A stretch of 64,000 nucleotides of DNA, taken from NCBI RefSeq assembly GCF_041381155.1, contig NC_091134.1:64333969-64397968 (forward strand), given 5' to 3'. Below the pieces are notes generated by a model, which did no database searches, was not told the origin of the DNA, and worked only from the letters and a program-made list of their open reading frames with translations. Source of the stretch: Argopecten irradians. Lineage: Eukaryota > Mollusca > Bivalvia > Pectinida > Pectinidae. Position 1 is the stretch's first letter, and the number at the start of each line of letters is the position of its first letter. The position numbers and the translations under genes were made by a program. Shown piece by piece: positions 1 through 11,400 of this stretch.

Positions 1-254
1 CCTGGTACAAAAATATGATATTTTCAGCAATGTTTCCATGGTTACGGAAAAAGTGCAAAAAATGAAAACCTAAAAATAGCAAAAAGCACTACTAGACCAT
101 AAGAACAATGTGTCTATGAAGTTTCGTGGAAATATCTCTACTGGTTTTAGAGTTATGCTCCGGAAACCATTTGTACGGACGGACAGACGGACGGACGGAC
201 GGAAGGACGGAATCCATTTGCATATCCCCCGCCAACTTCGTTGGGCGGGGGATA
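1..254 (+). repeat. 3' end of a hairpin-tailed, GGAC-rich dispersed repeat
   Basis: The first 170 bases are AT-rich and match no other part of the window. They are followed by a run of GGAC/GGACA units at about 176-210 and then a strong hairpin at 223-254 (TATCCCCCGCC paired with GGCGGGGGATA, loop AACTTCGTT) that runs into AAAAATGG. The same order, GGACG-rich tract, terminal hairpin, A-rich tail, ends several other repeats in this window. I read this as the 3' part of a non-autonomous element of the pearl/CvA style whose 5' part lies left of the window. Confidence 0.6.
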
Positions 255-865
255 AAAATGGCTGAACGAAAGTGTGTGAGATAAAGAAAAATATATCTGA
301 ATTGGCAACAAAGTGGAGGAAATTATAATGGATTCTGTAGCACCCTAGGATATCTATAGGGAATTAAATTCAGAGATGGCATGTAGCAATAGAAAAACAG
401 AAGCCACATCTCAAGTGGAACTGCCGGGATCTGTTGGGACTCGTGTAACGGCATTGCACGTGGTGAGTTAAATTTCAACACATATGCCAGCGCACAAACA
501 TCCGCAGACTAACTACATGTATATTTGGTGTACAAAGCTAGCGAGCGTATGTAAGTAACATGAAGTGTTTTAGATTATATGATATGTATTGTTGTTGTTG
601 ATTTTTTAACTAAACATGCCGTGTCAAGACTGTCACTTCTATCTGACATTTTGTTGCACGCTTCCGTTTGTTGATGCGGCCTCGTTTTGGAAAAAAATAC
701 GTCATGTTCTATGTAAAGCTTAGAGGAGTACTTTCATGGTCAAGCTAGGCAACTGACCACCCATATTGTTCGCTGTATACATTGAAAATGATCTGAAGAT
801 TATATCTATGTACAGGATAAATTTCAATTTCGTAGTCTTTATATTTCATTGGGCGAAACCTACCT
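255..865 (-). mobile_element. Truncated copy of a piggyBac-like MITE
   Basis: Closely matches, in opposite orientation, the complete element at 37939-38870. The shared stretch includes the terminal sequence AGGTAGGTTTCGCCCAA, which ends here at 865. The other terminus is missing because the copy is abutted by the hairpin-tailed repeat at 223-254. The outer flank at 866 is not TTAA, so the target site of this copy is not preserved. Short open frames across it are conserved only because the two copies are similar, and I do not consider them coding. Confidence 0.75.
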
Positions 866-1364
866 TGTAAGTTTATGATGATGGAGTATGACTTGAAGTT
901 GGTTGTTAGTTCATCGTCCGTGAGGTTCACATAGTTATTGTTTTAATGAAAGTCGAAGAACTCCAATGTTGTGTCGACGTTTTATTTCGTGTGGTACCTT
1001 TTACAACATACAGTCCAGAATCATGCCGTGCCTGGCATCTTGAATCACAAGTGGGACCGTACTCCCGAGGGAGCGGTTCAGACCTGAGACTCTCTAAAAC
1101 TCCCTAAGACTCTATCTGCCTATCTCTGTCAGGCCTTTTTATACCCTATGTGAATATGTGCCTACATGTACATGTTTCTCAGAATAGATACGACATATTA
1201 AGGTTATTACATATTAAATGTATATGTCACACCTGACCAGACACGGACATTTAATCGGACATGTAAAACTGACAAATCTGTCATGTTATGGCCTGGAGAC
1301 ATATACACGACATATCATATGTATTTCTGAAATATGTGCCTGAAGAATATTCACACTGGTCAAT
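866..1364. other. Unassigned spacer
   Basis: I see no gene here. A short minus-strand open frame at 866-930 ends at the transposon terminus and resembles nothing I recognise. The right part has several ATATGT/CATATGT words. The last seven bases (1358-1364, GGTCAAT) are the target-site duplication of the next element. Confidence 0.4.
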
Positions 1365-2397
1365 CACAGGTGTTCGTTTCATAACGTATAAGTATAAGTA
1401 TAATACTGGGTCAAGGTCTATAACTCGGCCGGCCATATAACACTACCCAATTTCAGAAAAAGTATGATTATTAACCAACCGTATAGGATATAATAATAGG
1501 AATACTCTCAATCGACAGCCAGATAATTTATCTTTATTTTGGTATATGATACAATATATATCATGCCGTATAAATGTCACTAGGTATCCAAAAACATCGG
1601 AAAACAGCCAGATTTCAACTGGTCGGACACTGTGGTGTCCTCCGATTAACACGCCAGGGCTCTAATGGGTAGCTCAAAAACCACTGCATGTCAACACTTC
1701 AGCGTCATAAGAATGAAAGTTTGGTAGAAAACAAACTTACCGGTTAGTAAATCCCTGGATAAATACCATCCATTTGCCTAATGTAGCCCTTTGAAATTTC
1801 CGATTGAAAAAAATTATGTCTCTAGCCGCCATGTAAGTATGTGTGCAGTAGATTTGTTTTGCGTTGATTGGCTCTCGAAAATTAATTGACCAATCAACGC
1901 CGAGAAAACAAATGTACTACACACATATCAACATGACGGCTAGAGACACACATTTTTTCAATCGGAAATTTCAAAAGGCTGTATTGCGCAAATGGATGGT
2001 ACATAGATAAACACTAACATACCGGTAAGTTTGTTTTTTACCAAACTTTAATTCCTATGAAGCTGAAGTGTTGACATGCAGTGGTTTTTGAACTACCCAT
2101 TAGAGCCCTAGCGTGTTTATCGGAGGACACCACAGTGTCCGACCAGTTGAAATCTGGCTGTTTTCCGATGTTTCTAGATACCTAGTGACATTTATACGGC
2201 ATGATATATATTGTATCATATACCAAATTAAAGATAAATTATCTGGCTGTCGATTGAGAGTATTTCTATTATTATATCCTATACGGTTGGATAATAATCA
2301 TACTTTTTCTGAAATTGGGTAGTGTTATATGGCCGGCCGAGTTATAGACCTTGACCCAGTATTATACTTATACTTATATTAGAAACGAACACCTGTG
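1365..2397. mobile_element. Foldback element, 1.03 kb, with about 490-bp inverted arms
   Basis: The left arm starts CACAGGTGTTCGTTTC at 1365 and the right arm ends with its reverse complement at 2397. The arms (about 1365-1865 and 1890-2397) are nearly identical over almost their whole length and meet at a small centre near 1870-1890. The element is bounded on both sides by GGTCAAT (1358-1364 and 2398-2404), a 7-bp target-site duplication. The mirrored 69-aa open frames in the two arms are a by-product of the palindrome. There is no transposase, so the element is non-autonomous. The superfamily is uncertain: an 8-9 bp duplication would be expected for hAT or Mutator. Confidence 0.85.
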
Positions 2398-2404
2398 GGT
2401 CAAT

Positions 2405-3060
2405 CATATCAAATTATATATAGCTTACTTTAACTTCAATCTTTAAATTAAATTTCCATTTCAAGGCATCGTTATACCACAACCATCCGGATTCCAAATT
2501 TTCCGGACAGCCGAATTCTGTGTTCTTAGTCGATCAAATTGCCATGTACGAGTTACTCCCCTTGACCTTTTAATGGATGATAGGCTTTTATGTAATATAC
2601 GTGTATTATAATAAATACTTTTTTTGTTATGTTTTATAGGTGTTCTTTTCATATCATATTAAATAAACATGTTTTTTATTTAAATACGAAACCGAAAGCC
2701 ATCTTTAATTGTGTTCTATGTATGCATATAGCTATTATCCACTCTTGATCTGTCATACAGCAAATTACTCTTCAAAATGCCTAACCAAGGATCTATATCT
2801 ACGTTCTTGGCATAAGAAAACTATGATAATAAACAGTTGTGAACATTTTATGAAGTAATATAATTGTTATTTTGTATATTGTGTGTTTTTATTGACCATT
2901 TCCACAAATCTTTGCTTTCTGAATTACAGATGTGTGTAACAACCACGTGCACGTTCACGTCCAACATTGTGCACAATGTCACACACGTGTATATGACATG
3001 TTCCGTAGCCTTTATATCATATACCATAGACGATGAATTCGAAGAGATTCACATACATTA
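2405..3060. other. Unassigned spacer
   Basis: AT-rich, with no exon or gene recognised. A patch at about 2485-2545 (ATCCGGATTCC, TTTTCCGGACAG) resembles the pogo-like material at 5600-5737 and may be an old transposon remnant. Confidence 0.35.
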
Positions 3061-5186
3061 ACAAGAGATCCCAGAGGGATCTTGGCGCCCACCAAAGAAT
3101 GATCTATATCTGACAAAGGAAAGATAGATCTTTTCTCTACTTTTTAAACTTTTTCAAACATACTACATATAAAATTTGAGACAGATCGCTTCAGTACCTT
3201 TTGAGAAATAGCGGTAACAAACTTCAACTTTCAAAATCCAAGATGACTCCTTGGCAGCCATCTTGTTGATCAATCGGTCCCAAATCAGAATATGCACAAC
3301 TAGGGCCCTAGGGGAACCTACATGTGAATTTTGAGACAGATCCCTTCAGTACTTTCTGAGAAATAGCGATAACAAACTTTGAATAACAAAATCCAAGATG
3401 GCTGCCTGGCGGCCATCTTGTTAACCGATCGGCCCAAAATGCAATATACACAACTAGGTCCCTAGGGGAACCTACATATGAAATTTGAGACAGATCCCTT
3501 CAGTACAATCTGAGAAATAGCCATAACAAACTTTAACTATCAAAATCCAAGATGGCGGCCTGGCGGCCATCTTGTTCACCGATTGGTCCAAAAATGCAAT
3601 ATGCACAACAAGGGCCCTAGGGGAACCTACATATTAAATTTAAGAAAGATCCCTTCAGCACTTTATGAGAAATGGGGATATCAAACCTTAACTATCAAAA
3701 TCCAAGTCTTGTTTTTCCTTTCAGCCTCAAAATCTATATGGCATAAATAGGGACCAAGGGTAACCTCCATGTGAAGTTTGAACAAAATTCCTTCAGTAGT
3801 TCTCAAGAAATATCGATAACAAACTTCAACTGCCAAAATCAAAGATGGCTGCCTGGCGGCCATCTTGTTTTTCCTTTCAGCCTCAAAATCTGTATGGCAC
3901 AAATAGGGACCAAGGGTAACCTCCATGTGAAGTTTGAACAAAATCCCTACTGTAGTTCTCAAGAAATATCGATAACAAACTTCAACTGCCAAAATCACAG
4001 ATGGCTGGCTGGCGGCCATCTTGTTTTTCCGATCAGCCTCAAAATCTGTATGGCACAACTAGGGACCAAGGGTAACCTCCATGTGAAGTTTGAACAAAAT
4101 CCCTTCAGTAGTTCTCAAGAAATATCGATAACAAACTTCAACTGCCAAAATCAAAGATGGCTGCCTGGCGGCCATCTTGTTTTTCCAATCAGCCTCAAAA
4201 TCTGTATGGCACAACTAGGGACCAAGGGTAACCTCCATGTGAAGTTTGAACAAAATCCCTACAGTAGTTCTCAAGAAATATCGATAACAAACTTCAACTG
4301 CCAAAATCAAAGATGGCTGCCTGGCGGCCATCTTGTTTTTCCTTTCAGCCTCAAAATCTGTATGGCACAAATAGGGACCAAGGGTAACCTCCATGTGAAG
4401 TTTGAACAAAATTCCTTCAGTAGTTCTCAAGAAATATCGATAACAAACTTCAACTGCCAAAATCAAAGATGGCTGCCTGGCGGCCATCTTGTTTTTACGA
4501 TCAGCCTCTAAATCTGTATGGCACAACTAGGGACCAAGGGTAGCCTTCATGTGAAGTTTGAACAAAATCCCTACTGTAGTTCTCAAGAAATATCGATAAC
4601 AAACTTCAACTGCCAAAATCAAAGATGGCTGCCTTGCCGCCATCTTGTTTTTCCGATCAGCCTCAAAATCTGTATGGCACAACTAGGGACCAAGGGTAAC
4701 CTCCATGTGAAGTTTGAACAAAATCCCTTCAGTAGTTCTCAAGAAATATCGATAACAAACTTCAACTGCCAAAATCAAAGATGGCTGCCTGGCGGCCATC
4801 TTATTTTTCCGATCAGCCTCAAAATCTGTATGGCACAACTAGGGACCAAGGGTAACCTCCATGTGAAGTTTGAACAAAATCCCTTCAGTAGTTCTCAAGA
4901 AATATTGATAACAAACTTCAACTGCCAAAATCAAAGATGGCTGCCTGGCGGCCATCTTGTTTTTCTGATCAGCCTCAAAATCTGTATGGCACAACTAGGG
5001 ACCAAGGGTAACCTCCATGTGAAGTTTGAACAAAATCCTTGCAGCAGTTTTTAAGAAATAGTGATAACAAGCATTGTTTACGGACGGACAACGGACGACG
5101 GACGGCGGACGACGGACCACGGACCACGGACGCAGGGCGATTTGAATAGCCCACCATCTGATAATGGTGGGCCAGATGGTGGGCTA
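3061..5186 (+). mobile_element. Pearl/CvA-like element with 156-bp tandem core
   Basis: The left end begins ACAAGAGATCCC and contains the palindrome GATCCCAGAGGGATC. Diverged units (about 3120-3690) lead into about eight highly similar units with an exact 156-bp period: the ATGGCTG word recurs at 3845, 4001, 4157, 4313, 4469, 4625, 4781 and 4937. Each unit holds two facing AAGATGGC/GCCATCTT motifs. A GGAC/GACGGAC-rich tract (about 5080-5135) follows, then a hairpin (AGCCCACCATC at 5148 paired with GGTGGGC) and a TAAAAAT tail. Because 156 is a multiple of three and units carry no indels, long open frames appear on both strands; they are not genes. Related copies lie at 6560-6965, 18879-19560, 20081-21304 and 45743-46615. 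The family name comes from remembered architecture, not a database match. Confidence 0.8.
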
Positions 5187-5767
5187 AAAATACTTATTTT
5201 GTGAGTATTTTCTCACTTTAATGTATCCGAAACTCAGAGGGATATGTTCTGCAAGTGAGGTATCTACATCATACGTACCCAAGCTCAAACTGCATGGTTC
5301 AAAGTGTGTGGCTAAAAATATATTGCGTATCTCAATAACAACACTGAAGTTTGATCTCCTTTAGAAAACCAATGAACTGTTACATGACTGCATGTACCTG
5401 TGAGACAGGTGTTCAGGTAAACGCCCGTGGCTATGACCTGGCAGCCGTCGTTATGACAACACACAATAGTGGCAAGTGGTAGTGTATATTTTACACATGA
5501 CTGGAGCTGGCCTTGGATTTTCTCTGCACGTGACGACAGAAGATTGTCTGGATTAATGCGGGAATTTATAAATGAAAATTACATTCTTTTCCCTAAATGC
5601 AATTCCGGATTCGGAATCCGAATTTCCGGACTAGTGAGTATAAATAATGTTACAGAAATCCGTTCCCTGACATTTCCGTCCTGATTGTGAGATTTCGGGA
5701 TTATCGGTGTCCGGATTATCGCGGGTCCACTGTATATATAACATACATGTGACAGCACAGCACCTAC
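5187..5767. other. Region downstream of MED14 exon 36, with a pogo-like transposon end
   Basis: This is the intron following the last MED14 exon visible here; no further MED14 exon was found to its left. At about 5700-5737 the sequence TCCGGATTATCGCGGG followed by TCCACTGTA resembles the terminal inverted repeat of pogo/Tigger-type elements, ending at a TA. The matching left end is not clear. Position 5600-5640 has a small palindrome around GATTCGGAATCC. Confidence 0.4.
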
Positions 5768-8429
5768 CTGGCAAGTTTGTAGCATTCATATGTAGACTTT
5801 GGAGAGTGGATGCGTTAAAGCTCACACGGAACTGAAGCGTGTCAACCTTGAATATAACTACGTTGGCATCGGACGATCGCACCAAATTCAACTGCAAAGA
5901 AAGAGAAAATAACAATACATTTTTTTTCTGGCAAACATTCCTGATATAGTAGAGGTAATTAATCTATTGAATGCCAGCGGCAATTTCAATTACAAAACAC
6001 GACGACTAATAAGAAGCTGACTACTTTATTCCAAAAGATTTATGATATGATTTTCAATATCAAAACTTCTAAAGCAAAACATTTTTGTTGGGCTTACTAT
6101 TAATTATTTTACTTCTCAATTTCTTAAGCATTTCATAGCTAAAAAAAAAAGACTAAATTTTGAAAGTAGTCTTTATAAGGGATTTTCTTCATTGTCTGTT
6201 CCCAAAACCACTCCCTCTCAAAAACAAATGGCCTTGAAGTACATGTACAACTTACATTTTCCTCATTCTGTATAATACGTGGAAGGTTCCTGGTGAATAG
6301 CACACAACCAAAGAACCTCTCCAAGGGGGATGTGACCTTGCCCTGTCCAGACGGCGTGAGCAGAGTATCAAATGCATTATGGGATAGAAGGGTTGGAATG
6401 GAGGCTGCCCAGGAACGATGTGTAAACACGCGAGATGGATGTCCCATCACTGCAAACAGAGAAAGTAACGTAGAAATGATTTTTATTCAAAATTCAAAGA
6501 AAAGACCAAATCAAGCTTACCAGTGAAATTATAGGCCAGTAAATTAAGTAAAACAAGAAAAAACACTATCAAAATTCAAGATGGCTGCCTTTTGTCAGCC
6601 ATCTTCTTGACCGATCGGTCCCAAAATACACTATGCACAACTAGGGCCCAAGAGGAACCTACATATGAAATTTGAGAATAATCTCTACTATACTTTCTGA
6701 GAAAAAACGTGAAATTTTTTTACTATCAAATCAAATATGACTGCCTTGTAGCCATCAAGTTTACCAATCGGTCCCAAAACCAAATATGCACATATAGGGC
6801 CCTAGGGGAACCTACATATAAAATTTGAGAATGACCCCCTTCAGTAGCGATAACAAGAATTGTTAACGGACGGAAGGACAGAAAGAAGGATGGACCACTG
6901 ACCACGGACAAAATCCAATTTGAATAGCCTACCATTAGATACATTCTATGGTGCAAAAACATATGAATCAATCATTTTATAAAACCTAATATCTGTTCAT
7001 TGATTTTTGTGAGACCTACTTCCAGGTTTGCCGTGTTCTCCGTCCTTCATTGTTTGAGGGGAATGAAGGGCTGGGTGTCCTGGTGATGTGGCTGTTCCGT
7101 GGCGTGACACTGGTGAGGGACCAGGCACAGAAGGTGAGTTAGGCCAGTTACGCTGCCCTGGTGAAGGCATGGCTAGTCCAGAACTGGCAAACGGTGATCC
7201 TTCCATACCTACCAGCAAAGGTAATTCTATATAATTCATTGTACATCGGACATTAAACTACATTAATATTAAAATAGACTGATTCTTCATTATCTTTATT
7301 TTACATATCTGTAAACCAAATATACATACGTTGATCCACAATAAGTTGAACCTGAATACCCTATAAATTAGAGTAATTTGTTGGTTGTGATCAAATTGTT
7401 TTATGATGTAATTTAAGTACATATGTACCTGTAACACCAATTCTCCGTTAACATGAAATTATAATAAATTCTCATTGACATCGGGTTAATACAGTTTCAA
7501 CCTGTTTACAGTGAGTGACTTTAAATACTTCCTTTGACAGGTATTAATTTAAAAAGTTGTAGTGCTTTCTAACTTTCACTCTCTTCAGTAGCTGAAAATG
7601 TATACTGTCCTACAGGAGTAAGTTAGTACTAAGAACAATTCATTATAAACAGGTAATTTTTCTACACACCTTGTGAGCCCATGAACTGTGATGCTGGAGA
7701 CTGCATATGGATCCCCAGGGATCCAGGGGAGGGGGTCGGCACAAAGGAGCTGGGGGAGGGGACATGGAGTTGTGGATTTCCTGGAGACCCCGCCCCCAGA
7801 AGTGTCCCCGGAGATGGGGTACCAATCAAAGCTGTTGATGGTGAAGGAGCAATCTGGAAAAAAGTCAATATTAAAAAATGAATTTACTTTATCCTAGATC
7901 GTTTAGAATGCATATAATTCAATTAAGATTTAAATGTATTGCTACAATACAGCATCTCTTGTGATGTGTTCTCTCTTATTTAAATTTCACAAGAAAGAAA
8001 GGAACAACTAAATCATGAGAGACGATACATTCAAGTCAACTTCCTTATCGCCACATAAAGATCAAGAATATTATCCTTAAATGAATGGAATGTACTTTGT
8101 TATATGTAGATTTTTCTTCATATTTCTAATTTTTATTTTATTTCATTACATATTGGGATTTAAGAATCACTTACCCCTGACATGCGAGCAGCACTTGGTG
8201 AAGCTGGTGTGTGTGGATTTGAGGGAGGAGTCATGGGGCTGGGGAAGCGTAGTCCGCCATCTTGTCGTTGCCTTGACGCCGGTGATCCCATCGATGGTCC
8301 TGAAGACAGACTAAACATATCCATGGTATCCATTCCACCTGGCGATGAAGGATTATCGTCTTCTGTTGTTGACATTCGCCTATTATGCCGACCAATAATG
8401 GCATCATCCACATACATGTTCAGAAATGT
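5768..8429 (-). CDS. MED14: MED14 exons 32-36 (last visible)
   Basis: Coordinates in transcript order: 8175-8429, 7670-7853, 7020-7208, 6256-6449, 5768-5891. Exon 32 starts [10 protein letters not shown] and runs into Ser/Pro/Gly-rich sequence that continues through exons 33 and 34, matching the disordered SP-rich linker of the family. Exon 35 returns to conserved sequence ([24 protein letters not shown]). Exon 36 ([22 protein letters not shown]) ends one base into a glycine codon at a GTAGGT donor, so at least one more exon must follow outside the window. Confidence 0.93.
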
Positions 8430-11400
8430 CTGTCAATCAAAGGGTGTATATTAAAGGAATAATAAAACTTAAGCAATGGAAATCATTGTAGAGCACTTTA
8501 TTTCTAGAATGGTTTGACTATCAATCACATATTTGGCTATGACATTAGACAGACTAAATAATATGTAAGATATCAAGTGAAGATGTGAAATAAAGACATA
8601 AGACTAACATCAGAACAAGTAACAATGAATTTTGACAAATTGTATATGATGGTACACCTGCAGGGGAAGTTTTTGAACAAGCTTAGATTCTTCAAATACA
8701 TACCTTTAAAAGTGATATTGGATTGAATCCTTCCACAACTTTGCTGCTCTCTATCGCAACAATCTTGTTACTACGAAAATGGACATCTATAGAGCTTCTA
8801 ATAAAGGTCAAGGTCAGTTATCACAAGTAACATAAATAAATCAGCTATCTTGTACTATAAAAATTGTATCAATTTTTTTTTTATTAAATCTGTATCTCAC
8901 TTACTTAAAATTGAATAACTTAAAGATGCTCCACAACCGATGGAGCTTAAATGATATTCATCATTTGAACAAAAATTGATGTTTAATCATGTATAAATAT
9001 GTCTAATCAACACATAAAATAATATAGAATAATTTATTTTGCCTTTCGTGCATGCGCAATCAGTACTTCATTCCATATAGGATATAGTGCCACAGAATTT
9101 TTTTGGGATGCAATTAATTATTTCGTATATTTTTAACTTGAATTAAAATTAGAAGCTCAAACTTTTCAATGGTGTTATGGTGTAAAGTAAGTAACTTTGG
9201 TTACTTAAGAAAAAAACTAAATCGTCTGCTCCTGTTTTCAATAGTGAGAAAATACCGTTTGTAAGCAGTGGAGCATCTTTAAAATACCTGTTTTTTTAAT
9301 TTCGATGCTTCTTAATTTAATTTAACTAACCTAAGATAAATATATAAATTCCATTATTATGTACTTCACACAAGTTCACATAACACAGATGTTTTGGCTG
9401 TACATAAGTATACCCAAAATGAAGACTACTTCTTTATGATTGCACCCCTTCCATGGTTGAAGTTCTCTATAATAAAGTCTGCACTCTACATTGTTATGTA
9501 GTTTCAAACACTACCATCATATACACATACATATATTCTTAAAATATTTTTCTTTAGTTTTTACAGATATATAGAAAATCCAATTATCTATTAAAAGAAA
9601 GGATACATGTTTCGGTAGGAGATTCTGACGTGTGTTGTAGACTGTGGTATGACACAGAAGGACTGTGCCAGTCTGTTAGCGTTGTTCTACAAAGATAAAA
9701 TCAGTAATAACTGAGAATGTATCAAAATCCACCATCATCACAACATGACTGTAAAACATGTGATCCCAAAAGATGTCACATTAAACCTACTCCTCGACAA
9801 GTTGTCTTGGTGACGGGATAATTATTGCTGTAAAACTGCTATTTTATCCTGCAACTGCCCAACATGCTGACAAATAAATACTGCCTTTTTCCATCAGTAC
9901 AAAATGCTTGATATGTAAATACGATTACATGAATTTGTTCAACATCTGACAGAATTTTTTCTAACTTGACCCAGAACTTTAACCTTGAGGTGAATCAAAC
10001 GTCATACAGACCCGTCTTTTCCTTTGCTCATGGCAAAAGTATGTATTCTAAAGTAATTCTTTGATGGGTAATCAATAGTTTTTGAGTATTTTCATATTGT
10101 TTCAGTGATATAACACACTGAATAAAATTACAGGTATTGTTTGCAAATGTGCTTATATATTTCCTATGACAGTAAAAGGAGTACACTCTTTTATTCGGTT
10201 TAGTGAATGAATCTTTTCCACTGCATCAAAAAATGTGTCTTGCTTCGGTGAAACCAAGTAAACAACTGGCAATTTGCTTTGTTTTGAATGTCATAATAGT
10301 TGCTGGTTAAACAGAATACACGGTTAGTATCTTACAATATAAGTCTATCAATGTGAACTTGATTATCATAAGATTTCCTTTATCTTGTACTCACCCCAAT
10401 AGGAGCATGCATGATGATGTTCGTGAGTTTGTTGATGGACATCATTGGGGACCAGGTGTCATGTAGGACCTGCATCAAACAATCAACAGCTTACATATTG
10501 TTATATAAATCAAATGTCTTCTACAAATCTTCATCATAGATACAGGATACTGGTAAGAGACCGAGAGGGATACAGGCACATAGAATTATTGGTTCATAAC
10601 CAGTAAAAGTACTTTCATTTATATGTCTTTGTTTAATAATTTTATAGTGAAAGAAACAAAATCTAAATAGATGTACAAATGAAGAATTACAACAAAGGCA
10701 TTTTATTTCTGAATTTAAAAGACTTATTATTTGACGATACAAATCTATTTCATAATATTTGCTTTGACAGAGCTTTGACGTTGTGTCTAAATTACCTGAG
10801 CAATCTGAGCAAGATTTCTGTGACAGCTGAGATGTTGTTGTATCTGCGTGGACATGATCACGTGAGGGTTGAGGGTGATGGAGGGACCTATCGTACCAAA
10901 GGTCACAGTAAACTGTTTACTGTCACTCTTCCACTGGATGTGTATCTGTAAACATGATGTAACACCAACAAGTGGACAGTTACAATGCTGCAAGTCAGAA
11001 CTTTTAAGACTTATTTGAGTCATTAATCTTATAATTGCTTCACAATTGGATGGCTATATAAAAATACCCTGAATAATGGCTTATTAAGTATTTTGGAGAA
11101 TTAGCTAGCGTTCTGAAAATGGTATGTGTGGACAGCTGAACTACCACAACTTGTTACTTACCAGACTTGACTTGTTTGGCCCATACACCAGGGTCAGCTT
11201 TCTGTAGCTATAGGAGTGGACATCTACAGTAGACCGCAATCCAGAACGCTGATCTTCAAATCAATATCAAAATGTTATTGTACACTCCCTTCATTACTTC
11301 AATAGCAATATGAATGTCAGTTTAATGAATGCATGTATTCACATCATATTGTATTTACAATTCTTATACATTTTGTAGTTGCATTTCTTGTGGTAGGCCC

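Noticed and set aside
745..930. Possible MED14 or other exon (LTDDELTTNFKSYSIIINL)
   Set aside because: The left two-thirds is a transposon terminus shared with 37939-38000, and the rest does not match the expected MED14 C-terminal sequence.
2940..2995. Cluster of CACGTG/GTGCAC words resembling an E-box enhancer
   Set aside because: Short, in a repeat-rich spacer without a nearby gene start; could be chance.
3681..5054. Long open frames on both strands (up to 246 aa) in the 156-bp array, and 20647-21300
   Set aside because: They exist because the repeat period is a multiple of three with no indels; the product is a simple repetition, frames are open on both strands, and no start context or known domain is present.
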